64,000 bases of DNA from Gelidibacter japonicus (GCF_010725055.1 NZ_BJKB01000010.1:62001-126000), one strand, 5' to 3'; numbered from the stretch's first letter, positions 36,845-45,971 are shown. Program-made: numbers and translations. The notes: generated by a model from the sequence alone, not told the origin.

Positions 36845-38869
36845 ATGGATGCCATTATCAATCAACTTATAGAAGAGTTTCAGTTGCCACTTCATAATCC
36901 CGTACTGATCTTTTCTTTGATTCTATTTATAATTCTCTTGGCACCTGTCGTGTTGCACAGGATTCGGATTCCCGGGATTATCGGGTTGATCGTATCAGGT
37001 ATTATCATTGGGCCAGCTGGATTGAACATCTTGGAGAAAAGTCTATTTGTGGATGTTTTCTCCACTATTGGGCTTTTATATATCATGTTTATTGCAGGAT
37101 TAGAGCTTGATTTGAACGAATTTAAAGCGACAAGAAATAAAAGTTTATTATTCGGGTTTTTTACCTTTACAATCCCCATTGCCATCGGATTTCCGGTCTG
37201 TCATTATATTTTGGGTTTTGATTTTAATGCCAGTCTGCTTACCTCAAGCATGTTTGCTACCCATACTTTGGTGACCTATCCTATTGTAAGTAAACTTGGT
37301 ATTTCAAAAAATCCTGCTGTCGCAATTACGGTTGGAGGTACAATTTTAACCGATACGGCAGTTCTTATTATGTTGGCGGTGATTTTAGGATCACACGATG
37401 GTGGACTTACTCAGGAATTCTGGATTCGTTTGGGCATATCGCTGGTTTTGTTCTCGGTGTTTATGTTTATGGTAATTCCAAGAATTGCAAAATGGTTTTT
37501 TAGAAAATTGGAGAGTGAAAAGCATTCGCATTATATTTTTGTTCTGTCAGTAGTTTTCTTCTCGGCGTTTTTAGCAGAGATAGCGGGTTTGGAATCTATT
37601 ATCGGAGCCTTCGTTGCAGGTTTGGCGCTTAATAAGCTCATTCCGCATTCTTCCGCGCTGATGAACCGGATTGAATTTATAGGCAATTCGCTTTTTATCC
37701 CGTTTTTCCTTATAAGTGTGGGGATGATCGTGGACATCAGCGTTATTATGAGCGGACCTATGGCACTGATAATTGCAGGAACACTTACTGTGGTGGCTAT
37801 TTTTGGAAAATGGATGGCGGCATTTTTGACCCAAATAGTCTTTAAATTTACAAAAGGACAACGGCAATTGATTTTTGGATTGAGTAGTGCGCATGCTGCG
37901 GCAACTTTAGCTGTAATTTTAGTAGGATACAAAGCAGGAATTTTGGATGACAATATCCTTAACGGAACGGTTGTATTAATTCTGGTCACTTGTATTATAG
38001 CCTCATTTGTTACCGAAGGTGCTGCCAAAATGATCATCCGAACTTCCGACGAGGAAGAGAATATCCAACTGACGAGCCCATCGTTTCAAGAAACCATTTT
38101 AATTCCTATCGCCAATTTGGTGAAAATTGAAAAGGTTTTGGATTTTGCTGTTTTAATAAAAGACAAGAAATCGGGAAATCCGCTATCCATATTGACTGTG
38201 GTTCCCAACACCGCTGAAGCAGAAAAAATCATCCATAAGGCAAAGGAAGGACTGGAAAACTATTTGAAGGAAACAACCGCATCTGATACCAATGCAACGG
38301 TTATGGCTACCATAGACCATAATGCCGCAAGTGGCATATCTCGTACCGCAAAGGAAATCATGGCCGATATCATTTTGTTGGGTTGGCCTCAAAAGACCGG
38401 GTTTTTAGACAAATTGATTGGAGACAAGATGGAAAGTATTTTACAAAATACAGAAAAAACACTTTTCATTTGTGACTTTGAGATTCCTTTGGTGAGCCAC
38501 AAACGGTTATTTGTAATTGTACCACCAAACGCAGAATATGAAGAAGGTTTTGCGCATTGGGTCAATAAAATCGCAAAACTGTCAGTAGAATTGTCCATTC
38601 CAATCCATTTAAATTGCAACGAGGCTACCCATCAATCGGTATTGAAGTTTGCGAAAGAGAATAAGGTCACCATGACCATGGAGTATAAAGAATTCAGGGA
38701 TTGGGATGATTTTCTAATTATTTCCAGAGAAATTGATGATACTGATCTGATCATTTTAGTATCTGCCCGAAAAGGCTATATTTCATATTTTGGACATATG
38801 GATAGGATACCATTAAAGTTGGAAAGACACTTTCCAAATTTAAGTAAAATGGTGATCTATCCACAGTAA
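36845..38869 (+). CDS. CPA2 cation:proton antiporter with Usp domains
   Basis: The 674-residue protein has a Na+/H+ exchanger domain of about 12-13 helices (about 20-395) with KefB-like features such as GLIVSGIIIGPAGLNIL near residue 44. Two universal-stress-protein-like domains follow (about 410-530 and 545-674) in place of the RCK domain of true KefB/KefC. It probably exchanges K+ or Na+ for protons, with the Usp domains as nucleotide or stress sensors (inference). Confidence 0.88.
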   Translation: MDAIINQLIEEFQLPLHNPVLIFSLILFIILLAPVVLHRIRIPGIIGLIVSGIIIGPAGLNILEKSLFVDVFSTIGLLYIMFIAGLELDLNEFKATRNKSLLFGFFTFTIPIAIGFPVCHYILGFDFNASLLTSSMFATHTLVTYPIVSKLGISKNPAVAITVGGTILTDTAVLIMLAVILGSHDGGLTQEFWIRLGISLVLFSVFMFMVIPRIAKWFFRKLESEKHSHYIFVLSVVFFSAFLAEIAGLESIIGAFVAGLALNKLIPHSSALMNRIEFIGNSLFIPFFLISVGMIVDISVIMSGPMALIIAGTLTVVAIFGKWMAAFLTQIVFKFTKGQRQLIFGLSSAHAAATLAVILVGYKAGILDDNILNGTVVLILVTCIIASFVTEGAAKMIIRTSDEEENIQLTSPSFQETILIPIANLVKIEKVLDFAVLIKDKKSGNPLSILTVVPNTAEAEKIIHKAKEGLENYLKETTASDTNATVMATIDHNAASGISRTAKEIMADIILLGWPQKTGFLDKLIGDKMESILQNTEKTLFICDFEIPLVSHKRLFVIVPPNAEYEEGFAHWVNKIAKLSVELSIPIHLNCNEATHQSVLKFAKENKVTMTMEYKEFRDWDDFLIISREIDDTDLIILVSARKGYISYFGHMDRIPLKLERHFPNLSKMVIYPQ

Positions 38870-38993
38870 CCGGGCAGCACCTTACATACGTCTAAAATTT
38901 TTACAAATATTATGATTGCTTGATGAGTTTTGGTGTTATAAATCCGCAGCACCCCAGGCCATGATACTTTTAATAAGACTTTAACACGATAAG

Positions 38994-39007
38994 GTAACAA
39001 AGGTTAC
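38994..39007 (+). promoter_or_regulatory. GTAAC-N4-GTTAC operator, envelope sulfur operon
   Basis: GTAACAAAGGTTAC is a perfect 5-N4-5 inverted repeat. It ends exactly 22 nt before the TATGTTTG element at 39030-39037, the same spacing as on the minus strand at the RND, metallo-beta-lactamase and TSUP promoters. Confidence 0.82.
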
Positions 39008-39029
39008 ATAAGAACTACTTTCTTTAGCT

Positions 39030-39037
39030 TATGTTTG
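39030..39037 (+). promoter_or_regulatory. Promoter -7 element of the envelope sulfur operon
   Basis: TATGTTTG is an exact TAnnTTTG match. It overlaps an ATG at 39031, so translation must start downstream of that codon. Confidence 0.75.
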
Positions 39038-39045
39038 TTCCTATC

Positions 39046-39408
39046 GTGAAAATTAAATCTTACATAGCAGTAGTTTTGATGGTTATCTTTCTGGCAAAGT
39101 TTGCTGCGATAGATGCGAATGCATTGAATATTATATTCAGTGGAACCTCGACTACTTTTGTAAATCCATACTGTAAGAAAAACACTTCTGATCAAAAAAC
39201 AAATGGGCTGGATAGTTATTCGTCCCAAGATCAGATTGAAACACAGATCATAACTTTAAGTGGAAATTGTACCACTCCGTTTCAATTTGAGATATTCTCT
39301 TGGGAAGTGGATTTTTTTGATCCTATTCTTGTTTTTAACGACCATTTTACTTCCAAATTAAGTTATCGTTACTTAGATAGCATATCTCCGCCTCCTCGGA
39401 TGGCATAA
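39046..39408 (+). CDS. Small secreted protein leading the sulfur operon
   Basis: The ATG at 39031 lies within the promoter, so I prefer GTG 39046 (120 residues, VKIKSYIAVVLMV), which gives a proper signal peptide with a cut near DANA; ATG 39079 is the alternative. The mature part has one Cys-Lys-Lys, one later Cys and ends DSISPPPRMA. Small flavobacterial proteins with a similar DSISPPPR tail are familiar as unnamed leaders of envelope or metal-resistance operons. Function is unknown. Confidence 0.6.
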   Translation: MKIKSYIAVVLMVIFLAKFAAIDANALNIIFSGTSTTFVNPYCKKNTSDQKTNGLDSYSSQDQIETQIITLSGNCTTPFQFEIFSWEVDFFDPILVFNDHFTSKLSYRYLDSISPPPRMA

Positions 39409-39534
39409 ATTCTTTTTTTTTCACATTTTAAAGTCGGTAATTTCATTGCAGTCCATTTTTGAGGCTTGCTGATAATTGTCTGTTACACAATGATACCGCA
39501 CAAAATCGAATAATCCTTATTCACATTTTTTGTA

Positions 39535-39933
39535 ATGACGAACAAAATTTTAATCAGTCGCCGTTCCATACAGCTATTGCGCATTTTGGTAAGCGGCATA
39601 TTTTTAGTGGCGGGTCTCAATCACTTGCTCAATATCGAAAAAACTGCCCAACGCATCGAGCAGGCGAGCTTTAAGGGAATTGCACTTTTATTTGGCAATC
39701 CAGAGTGGCTCATCATCCTATCGGGTATGGTCATGCTGGGCGCCGGCTCTTTATTTCTAATTGGTTATAAGACCAAATGGGCAGCTATTATTTTGGTGGC
39801 AGTCCTAATTCCTATTACACTAACGGTCCAAGTAGGACAGATTACAACGCTTGGCCCACTATTTAAAAACATTGCAATATTAGGTGGACTTCTTTTTTTT
39901 ATACTGAACGACACCGATCAACCTTTAAAATAA
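39535..39933 (+). CDS. DoxX-family membrane protein
   Basis: The 132-residue protein has four hydrophobic segments, with RILVSGIFLVAGLNHLLN at the first helix, and an acidic tail (NDTDQPLK). DoxX/DoxD relatives include a subunit of archaeal thiosulfate:quinone oxidoreductase, and others work with sulfur or redox stress proteins. The neighbouring DsrE-like and SoxB-like genes support a sulfur role. It is followed by the DsrE-like gene after 6 nt. Confidence 0.8.
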   Translation: MTNKILISRRSIQLLRILVSGIFLVAGLNHLLNIEKTAQRIEQASFKGIALLFGNPEWLIILSGMVMLGAGSLFLIGYKTKWAAIILVAVLIPITLTVQVGQITTLGPLFKNIAILGGLLFFILNDTDQPLK

Positions 39934-39939
39934 ATAACT

Positions 39940-40362
39940 ATGAAAACTTATATTTTTAGTTCACTATTTTTAATGCTTAGCCTGTTTAGCAACGCTAATT
40001 TGCAAGCACAAGACGTGGACAACAGCAAAAACAATTACGTGGTGCTCACTACAAAAGTGCCGCAGTTACAACCCATCATACTAACGGCAGAAGCGTTAAA
40101 GGCAGAGGAAGGAGACGCATTTGGCGACTTTAAGGTCATCATCTGTGGGAAGGACATTGGACAAATTACTGATTCTGAAAAAATAAATGAATTTATTCTT
40201 AAGGCCGAAAAAGCTGGGGTCCAGATCATAGCTTGTGGCTTCTCGCTCAACAAATTTAAAGTCGATAAAACAAAAGTTCCAACGGGCATGGACATCGTGG
40301 AAAACGGCATCTTATACAATTTTCAACTTCAAAAAAAAGGATATAAAAGCTTAAGTCTATAA
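39940..40362 (+). CDS. Secreted DsrE-family protein
   Basis: The 140-residue protein has a signal peptide (cut after LQAQ) and a DsrE/DsrF-like fold. Two cysteines, Cys69 (VIICGKDIG) and Cys99 (IIACGFSLNKF), lie at conserved positions; DsrE proteins carry sulfane sulfur on a cysteine. Periplasmic members are less studied. It stands 2 nt before the SoxB-like gene, which suggests handing sulfur to or from that enzyme (inference). Confidence 0.8.
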   Translation: MKTYIFSSLFLMLSLFSNANLQAQDVDNSKNNYVVLTTKVPQLQPIILTAEALKAEEGDAFGDFKVIICGKDIGQITDSEKINEFILKAEKAGVQIIACGFSLNKFKVDKTKVPTGMDIVENGILYNFQLQKKGYKSLSL

Positions 40363-40364
40363 TT

Positions 40365-42026
40365 ATGAGAAATTTTAAAACAACATTTTTGACAACTTTT
40401 AGCTTTTTGGGACTACTGGTACTATCAGTTTCCTGTAAATCTGAAAAAACGAATACAGTGACAGAAAACAAAGACATCACTAAGGACACCATGAGTATTA
40501 CTATTCTTCAAACCGCCGACATTCATGGCCAATTGGATGCACATCCCGAATTGTTTTGGGAGAATGGCGAAATCATCTTTAAAGAACGTGGTGGGATGGC
40601 CCATATCAAAACTTTATTTGATCAGGAACGCCAAAAAAATCCGAGTCGCACTTTAATTATTGATGGTGGTGATTTGATTCAAGGCAGTGGATACGCCGCT
40701 TTGTCTGAGGGTAGAGTGATGTCCAATATCGTGAAGAACATGGGGTATGATGTAATTATTCCAGGAAACTGGGAAGTGGTTTATGGTAAGGACATCATGA
40801 TGGAAGTGATGCAGGATTTTGATACGGAGATTATTGTTCAAAATATGTACCACGAAGATGGGAAAGAACCTCTATTCCCGGCCTATACCATAAAAGAGAT
40901 TGAAGGCGTGCGTTTAGCGTTTATTGGTATCAATGATCCGGATGTGCCAGTGCGGCAAAACCCGATTTTCAGTAAAGGCATTGCATTTAGTGGCTTGGAT
41001 AATAGTGTGAAGCAATTAGTGGACGATATTAAGTTCAAGGAAAAAGCCGATGTTATTTTCTTGGTCACTCATATTGGCATTTTCAAACAGGTTGAATTGG
41101 CCAATAGTCCAATTGCTGAGCACGCCGATTATATTTTGGGGAATGACACCCATGAGCGTGTTAGAGAAATGATCCAGGGTAAATACGCTAAGGTTACTGA
41201 ACCAGGTGCCTTTGGGTCATTTGTAGGGAAATTGACCCTTCATTTTGTGGATGGGAAGTTGGTGGGTGATGATTACCAACTTATTGATGTAGATCCAGAA
41301 GTGTATCCTGCCGATAAAGCGATGCAAGCACTTGTAGACAAAGAGAAAGCACCATATCAAGAGCATCTTGAAACTGTAATTGGGTATACAGAAGCGCCTA
41401 TTTATAGGTACTTGACTGTAGAAAATCCGATGGATAATCTATTCACAGATGCCGCCCGCTGGAAAACAGGCGCAGATATTTCCATCTCAAACGGATTCCG
41501 TTTTGGTAATCCTATTGTTCCTGAAAACGGAACGCCAGCACCAATCACACGTGCTAATTTATGGAACTTACTTCCTGTAAATGAGAATGTCAAGACAGGA
41601 AAAGCTACCGGGAAGCAGATTAAAGACTGGTTGGAAAAAGAGATGCATAACGCTTTTGCACAAAACCCGACCGAACGTTTTGGTGGGTGGCTGGTAAGAT
41701 TTTCTGGAATGGAGGTGGATTTTAAAAGCCAAAATGATAGAGGTGAGCGTATTGCCAACATTACCGTAAAAGGCGAAGAAATGCAGGATGATAAATATTA
41801 TACAATTTCTGCGTGTGTCCGTCCAGGCGATCCAATTGATAACTTATGTAGAATGTCGGATGTTAAAGATGTAAAAGAAATGGATTATACAATTCACGAG
41901 GCTGTAGAAGAATACCTTAAAAAGCATTCGCCAGTATCTCCAAAATTGGACGGTCGTGCGTATTGCGATTATTTAGGGGTCTATTCTTTTTCGACAGTAC
42001 CTGGAACCAATTATGAATTTCAATAA
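40365..42026 (+). CDS. SoxB-like 5'-nucleotidase-family lipoprotein
   Basis: The 553-residue protein has a lipoprotein signal (LSVSC, Cys24). Its N-terminal metallophosphatase domain shows TADIHGQLD, IDGGDLIQGSGYA, IIPGNWEVVYG and ILGNDTHERV; a 5'-nucleotidase C-terminal domain follows (about 350-520). GNWE in place of the GNHE of true 5'-nucleotidases is a feature of SoxB, the thiosulfohydrolase that frees sulfate from SoxY-bound sulfur. No soxYZ, soxAX or soxCD is present in the window, so a free-standing sulfohydrolase on small thiosulfonates or polysulfides is one idea; a nucleotidase is the alternative. Confidence 0.82.
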   Translation: MRNFKTTFLTTFSFLGLLVLSVSCKSEKTNTVTENKDITKDTMSITILQTADIHGQLDAHPELFWENGEIIFKERGGMAHIKTLFDQERQKNPSRTLIIDGGDLIQGSGYAALSEGRVMSNIVKNMGYDVIIPGNWEVVYGKDIMMEVMQDFDTEIIVQNMYHEDGKEPLFPAYTIKEIEGVRLAFIGINDPDVPVRQNPIFSKGIAFSGLDNSVKQLVDDIKFKEKADVIFLVTHIGIFKQVELANSPIAEHADYILGNDTHERVREMIQGKYAKVTEPGAFGSFVGKLTLHFVDGKLVGDDYQLIDVDPEVYPADKAMQALVDKEKAPYQEHLETVIGYTEAPIYRYLTVENPMDNLFTDAARWKTGADISISNGFRFGNPIVPENGTPAPITRANLWNLLPVNENVKTGKATGKQIKDWLEKEMHNAFAQNPTERFGGWLVRFSGMEVDFKSQNDRGERIANITVKGEEMQDDKYYTISACVRPGDPIDNLCRMSDVKDVKEMDYTIHEAVEEYLKKHSPVSPKLDGRAYCDYLGVYSFSTVPGTNYEFQ

Positions 42027-42039
42027 AAATTAAAAGCAA

Positions 42040-42666
42040 ATGAAAAACGATAAAACAGAAAAGAACAAAAAGAAAACATGGATACAATACGGGATTTTTG
42101 CCATTGTAGCCATTACGCTTTATGCCACCGGATTGCATACTGAAGTGATTGGATTTGCTCAACGTGGGATACTTGCCACCGGTTTGATGAATCCGAATGT
42201 GAAAGAAATTACGGAAGTGCGAGCAAAGGATAATGAAACTGGTGCACTTCCAGAATTTGAAAAGGCAGATTTTAGCTTAAAATTGATGGATAGAGATGGT
42301 AATATTACTTCATTGGACGCATTGAAAGGGAAGGTCATTTTTATGAATTTATGGGCCACATGGTGTCCTCCGTGTATTGCAGAAATGCCGAGTATTGATA
42401 AGTTGCATAAAGACATGGGCGATGAAGTGGCGTTTGTCATGCTTTCATTAGATAAGGATTTTGAACTGGCCAAGGCTTTTGATAAACGTAAAGGGTATAA
42501 TATGCCAATCTATGCGCCAGCGAGCAATTTACCTCCAATGTATCAGTCGTCAGCAATTCCGACCACCTATGTTATTGATGCCAAAGGAAATTTGGCGTTG
42601 ACACATAAAGGAATGGCGGATTATAATGATGAAGGATTCAAGAAATTTCTAAGAAGTTTAAAATAG
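42040..42666 (+). CDS. Membrane-anchored TlpA-like thioredoxin
   Basis: The 208-residue protein has one N-terminal helix (about 13-30) and a TlpA/ResA-like domain whose active site is WATWCPPC (Cys109, Cys112). The cis-proline loop is SSAIPTTYVID. It faces the periplasm and should reduce disulfides or persulfides there. It ends the sulfur operon and may recycle the DsrE-like cysteines. Confidence 0.88.
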   Translation: MKNDKTEKNKKKTWIQYGIFAIVAITLYATGLHTEVIGFAQRGILATGLMNPNVKEITEVRAKDNETGALPEFEKADFSLKLMDRDGNITSLDALKGKVIFMNLWATWCPPCIAEMPSIDKLHKDMGDEVAFVMLSLDKDFELAKAFDKRKGYNMPIYAPASNLPPMYQSSAIPTTYVIDAKGNLALTHKGMADYNDEGFKKFLRSLK

Positions 42667-42732
42667 TAGTATTTTATCAGTAGGTGTTCATACGACGGGG
42701 CTTGCCTCTATCGAAGAAACAATTTCCTATTC

Positions 42733-42768
42733 ATACCTCGTGGGCCATTCCACGAGGTTCTTGATTTC
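42733..42768. repeat. GAGGTTCTTGATT hairpin repeat, copy 2
   Basis: CCTCGTGG and CCACGAGG form a perfect 8-bp stem around GCCATT, followed by TTCTTGATT. It lies in the 250-bp gap after the TlpA-like gene. Confidence 0.7.
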
Positions 42769-42916
42769 CAAATGGGATGGAGGGTTTTAAACTTATCTGT
42801 CGCATTTGCAAAATACTTTAGATTTATACTCGCCTAAAAACAATTTTTATGATAAGTACACCAGTCTGTTCTTCTTTTCGTATTTTACTTCTGAAGTTAA
42901 TTTAAATCGGATAGAT

Positions 42917-43618
42917 ATGAACTTTTGTTATAAAGCAATTATTTTATTGTTTATTGCTTCTTTCCCCATACAAAGTTGTGGCCATTCAAACGGAAATAAA
43001 AATATGAAAAATTCAGTTCAAGATTCGACGTCGAGTTTATTGAAGGCTGTTTCTGAAAAGAATGCAACTCTTGTGGCTAAAATTTTAGGTACACAACCAA
43101 ATCTGGAAATTAAGGATAGTAAAGGAAGAACGCCTTTAATGATTGCTACCTACAATGCTGATAGTAAAATAGCTGAACTATTGATCTCTGCAGGTGCCGA
43201 TGTGAACGCACAGGACGATCTACTGAACACTCCCCATTTATATGCTGGTGCAAGTGGCGACATGTCAATTTTAAAAATGAGTCTGGCCAATGGTGCCAAT
43301 TTTGATGTTTATAATCGCTATGGTGGAACTGCACTGATACCAGCAGCAGAGAAGAGGCATTTGGAGGTTGTAAAACTACTTTCTGAAATACCAGGTTATC
43401 CTATTGATCACGTCAATAGGCTCGGTTGGACAGCTTTAATGGAAGCGATTGTTTTGGGTGCAACTGGAGAAACTCAGGTAGCTATTGTTAAAGTCCTTGT
43501 CGATGCTGGGGCTGACGTCAATATTGCGGATCATGATGGTGTTACACCGCTTCAGCATGCCAAGAATAGAGGTATGGACAAAATCATTAAAATATTAATC
43601 GAAGCAAAAGCCCATTAA
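42917..43618 (+). CDS. Ankyrin-repeat lipoprotein
   Basis: The start at 42917 (MNFCYKAIILLF) gives 233 residues with a lipobox (IQSC, Cys21); an ATG at 42806 would add a 37-residue stretch without a signal. Five to six ankyrin repeats follow (about 50-230), with typical GRTPLMIATYN, LLISAGADVNAQDD and GADVNIADHDGVTPLQHA. It is an envelope protein-protein adaptor. In some bacteria ankyrin lipoproteins go with catalase or peroxide defence; here its partner is unknown. Confidence 0.85.
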   Translation: MNFCYKAIILLFIASFPIQSCGHSNGNKNMKNSVQDSTSSLLKAVSEKNATLVAKILGTQPNLEIKDSKGRTPLMIATYNADSKIAELLISAGADVNAQDDLLNTPHLYAGASGDMSILKMSLANGANFDVYNRYGGTALIPAAEKRHLEVVKLLSEIPGYPIDHVNRLGWTALMEAIVLGATGETQVAIVKVLVDAGADVNIADHDGVTPLQHAKNRGMDKIIKILIEAKAH

Positions 43619-43629
43619 AACACAAAGAA

Positions 43630-44115
43630 ATGGATAAAATAAATGACAAAGACCTGCAGCATTTGCGTCGCTGTGTAGAATTGGCACGAGAAGCACTTTC
43701 CTTAGGTAATCAGCCATTTGGCTCCGTACTTGTATCTGCCGAAGGTAAGGTTTTATATGAAGGTCGAAACGAAATAGTGACCACCGGCGACCGAACACGC
43801 CATCCGGAATTTGAGATTGCTAGGTGGGCAGCAACCCATATGACACCAGAAGAACGTGCTAAGGCGATTGTTTACACCTCGGGCGAGCATTGTGCTATGT
43901 GTTCCGCTGCGCACGGTTGGGTCGGCTTGGGCCGGATTGTGTACGTCAGTTCTGCTGAACAATTGTTGTCTTGGCTAGCGGAATTGGGGGTTCCCGAATC
44001 TGCTGTAAATTTGCTGCCAATCCATAAAGTGGTTCCTAATATCGAGGTGAATGGTCCTGTACCTGAGCTTGCTGAGCAAATCCGAGAAATGCACTTCCGA
44101 TTTCACAAAGCTTGA
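43630..44115 (+). CDS. Nucleoside/cytosine deaminase-family enzyme
   Basis: The 161-residue protein is a CDA-fold zinc deaminase. The zinc-binding motifs are HPEFE (with HPE in place of HAE) near residue 58 and EHCAMC near residue 84, where the usual PCxxC proline is His. Substrate-loop features point to the guanine or cytosine deaminase group rather than TadA (inference). It begins 11 nt after the ankyrin gene, so the two may share a transcript. Confidence 0.82.
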   Translation: MDKINDKDLQHLRRCVELAREALSLGNQPFGSVLVSAEGKVLYEGRNEIVTTGDRTRHPEFEIARWAATHMTPEERAKAIVYTSGEHCAMCSAAHGWVGLGRIVYVSSAEQLLSWLAELGVPESAVNLLPIHKVVPNIEVNGPVPELAEQIREMHFRFHKA

Positions 44116-44706
44116 AATCAAATTAATGATCGTAACAAATCAGAATCCCTGATAAGGTCTAAAGTTGAAAAGTTTTTGTTTTACCGCAAAGATCGCTAAG
44201 CGTTTCGCCAAGGTCGCAATCCTTATCCAGTTTTAAATAAAGCCAAAACCACGCCTGATTAGACGGAAAGGTATGTACTTAGGGTTATCTATTTTAAACT
44301 AGTAAATTTTGACACTAACTTGCCCGAACAGTGGGGGCGGGTTACAGGGATTTTCAAAGATTCCTTCCTAATTACTGAAAAAAAATAGTTCGCTATCTAT
44401 TTTACAAACCTGACTGCCGTGTTGCAGGTGCAACAGACTTTCAGTCCGTTTAAAAAAACCTATAAAATGTTTTTAGGGTTGGCTGCCTATTGATCAGGGA
44501 TAAATATGGACTTCAGTCCATAATGATATAGTCTATTTACTTCTTAAAACCTCGCATTTCCTTGCGATTATTCCTTGAGTTCCTTACAGTTAAGTTTTCG
44601 AATGTTCTTTATTTTTAAACGAAAATGAATTACTTATCCGTTGCGAAAAATCATTCCAAGAAGGCCTCACGCTTTTTAGTAATTGACCAATACAACCTAA
44701 TAGGCT
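44116..44706. other. 591-bp gap with dispersed repeat fragments
   Basis: No gene is supported. At about 44182-44218 is a repeat of the CGCAAAGATCGCTAAG type known from flavobacterial spacers. At 44511-44524 TGGACTTCAGTCCA is a near-perfect palindrome, and a related ACTTTCAGTCC lies at about 44441. The deaminase and ICMT-like genes converge on this gap. Confidence 0.5.
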
Positions 44707-45156
44707 CTAAATGAAGCGTCGTGTTCTTTTTTTATAATCTTGATATTCTGGAAATCTTCGGCTCAATAATTTTTCTTCATAAACCGATTTATAATAAAAC
44801 AGGATCAAAAGCGAAAGGGTGACCGAAATCTTATAGAGTGAAGACCCGTAAATGGCATATCCAAACCCAGAAAAAATCAAAGCAGTATAAATGGGGTGTC
44901 TTGAGATGCGGAACGCACCATTGGTAATAAGTTTTCCAGAAGCCACTGGCGATGGGAAGGGAGAAAGCTTAGTATTTAGTTGTAAAAGGGCTATGGCACC
45001 AAATAGTATGGAAAAGCCCAACAAAACTAAACCCGAATAGCATAGCCATTCGGGTAGTTGAATATCAGATATGCGTAGGGGCAAAAAATACGCTATAAAA
45101 AGCAATACCTGTACCGCTACAAAGGCATAATCCTTAAAAGATATATTTTGCTTCAC
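44707..45156 (-). CDS. ICMT/NnrU-like membrane methyltransferase
   Basis: The 149-residue protein has four hydrophobic segments and the isoprenylcysteine carboxyl methyltransferase signature near the C terminus: GAFRISRHPIYTALI at about 80 and YEEKLLSRRFPEYQDYKKRTRRFI-type end (RRFPEYQDYKK). Such bacterial enzymes use S-adenosylmethionine; acceptors are generally unknown. A 31-bp fragment of this gene is found again 1 kb away at 46072. Confidence 0.85.
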   Translation of the reverse strand: MKQNISFKDYAFVAVQVLLFIAYFLPLRISDIQLPEWLCYSGLVLLGFSILFGAIALLQLNTKLSPFPSPVASGKLITNGAFRISRHPIYTALIFSGFGYAIYGSSLYKISVTLSLLILFYYKSVYEEKLLSRRFPEYQDYKKRTRRFI

Positions 45157-45230
45157 TTTTCAAAATTCTTCTAAACCTATATCATTTTATTAGCCCTGAA
45201 TTTAGAGAGATCAGGGCTGATAATGAAGAA

Positions 45231-45893
45231 TTAAAGGTGTTTTTTGGCGAGATAAAAATCGACTTTTTCGAGTGAATCGTCCGCTAATCTTGCGTTAAGT
45301 TCGTCCAAGGTTTTTGGTGGACCGACGATGACTTTATCTCCTTTTTTCCAATCTAATGGCATGGATACCTTGTGTTCATCCGAAATTTGTAGCGCTTCCA
45401 AAACTCGTAGAATCTCATCCATATTTCTTCCTATATTTAAAGGATAATACATGATCAGGCGAATTTTTTTACTTGGATCAATAAAAAACACGGCACGAAC
45501 TGCGGCAGTTTCACTTTCATTGGGCTGTAGCATTCCGTATAGTTTTGCTACTTTCATATCGATATCTGCGATGATGGGAAAATCAAAGTAAACACCAGTG
45601 TTTTCCCTAACATTTTGAACCCAACCCATATGAGAGTGGATACTATCGATACTTAAGCCTAACAATTCAGTGTTCAGTGCATCAAACTCACTTTTTCGAG
45701 TCGCAAATCCGCTCAATTCTGTGGTACAAACTGGCGTGAAATCGGCAGGATGTGAAAACATGACCACCCATTTATCTTTTGCAAAATCTGAAAATTTTAT
45801 TTTCCCTTTGGTTGTAAGAGCTTCAAAATCTGGAGCAGTATCACCAATTCGAGGCATTGAAGTTCCTTGTTGTAATTCTAAATTTGTTTCCAT
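45231..45893 (-). CDS. Peroxiredoxin, Prx6 (1-Cys) type
   Basis: The 220-residue protein has the peroxidatic Cys56 in HPADFTPVCTTE. The long C-terminal extension with LQISDEHKVSMPLDWKKGD is typical of Prx6. It reduces peroxides, and some relatives also act on persulfides or peroxynitrite. Upstream is a degenerate GTAAC/GTTAC site with a near-consensus -7 element at nearly the same spacing as the sulfur genes. Confidence 0.92.
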   Translation of the reverse strand: METNLELQQGTSMPRIGDTAPDFEALTTKGKIKFSDFAKDKWVVMFSHPADFTPVCTTELSGFATRKSEFDALNTELLGLSIDSIHSHMGWVQNVRENTGVYFDFPIIADIDMKVAKLYGMLQPNESETAAVRAVFFIDPSKKIRLIMYYPLNIGRNMDEILRVLEALQISDEHKVSMPLDWKKGDKVIVGPPKTLDELNARLADDSLEKVDFYLAKKHL

Positions 45894-45926
45894 AATTATA
45901 TTTTAACTATTGTTTTTTATCTTTTA

Positions 45927-45971
45927 TAAATTTAAGCAATTATTACTTTTTTAACCAATTACACAGGTTGC
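45927..45971 (-). promoter_or_regulatory. Degenerate operator and promoter of the peroxiredoxin gene
   Basis: ATTACACAGGTTGC (45958-45971) matches GTAAC-N4-GTTAC at seven of ten positions. TAAATTTA (45927-45934) reads TAAATTTA on the minus strand, one base from TAnnTTTG, with 23 nt between them. It could be a weak member of the regulon. Confidence 0.4.

Noticed and set aside
37531-38037. Long minus-strand frame inside the CPA2 antiporter gene
   Set aside because: It lies opposite conserved membrane segments and shows no domain or start signal of its own.
39031-39045. ATG 39031 as the start of the small secreted protein
   Set aside because: It overlaps the TATGTTTG promoter element, so it would lie upstream of the transcript start.
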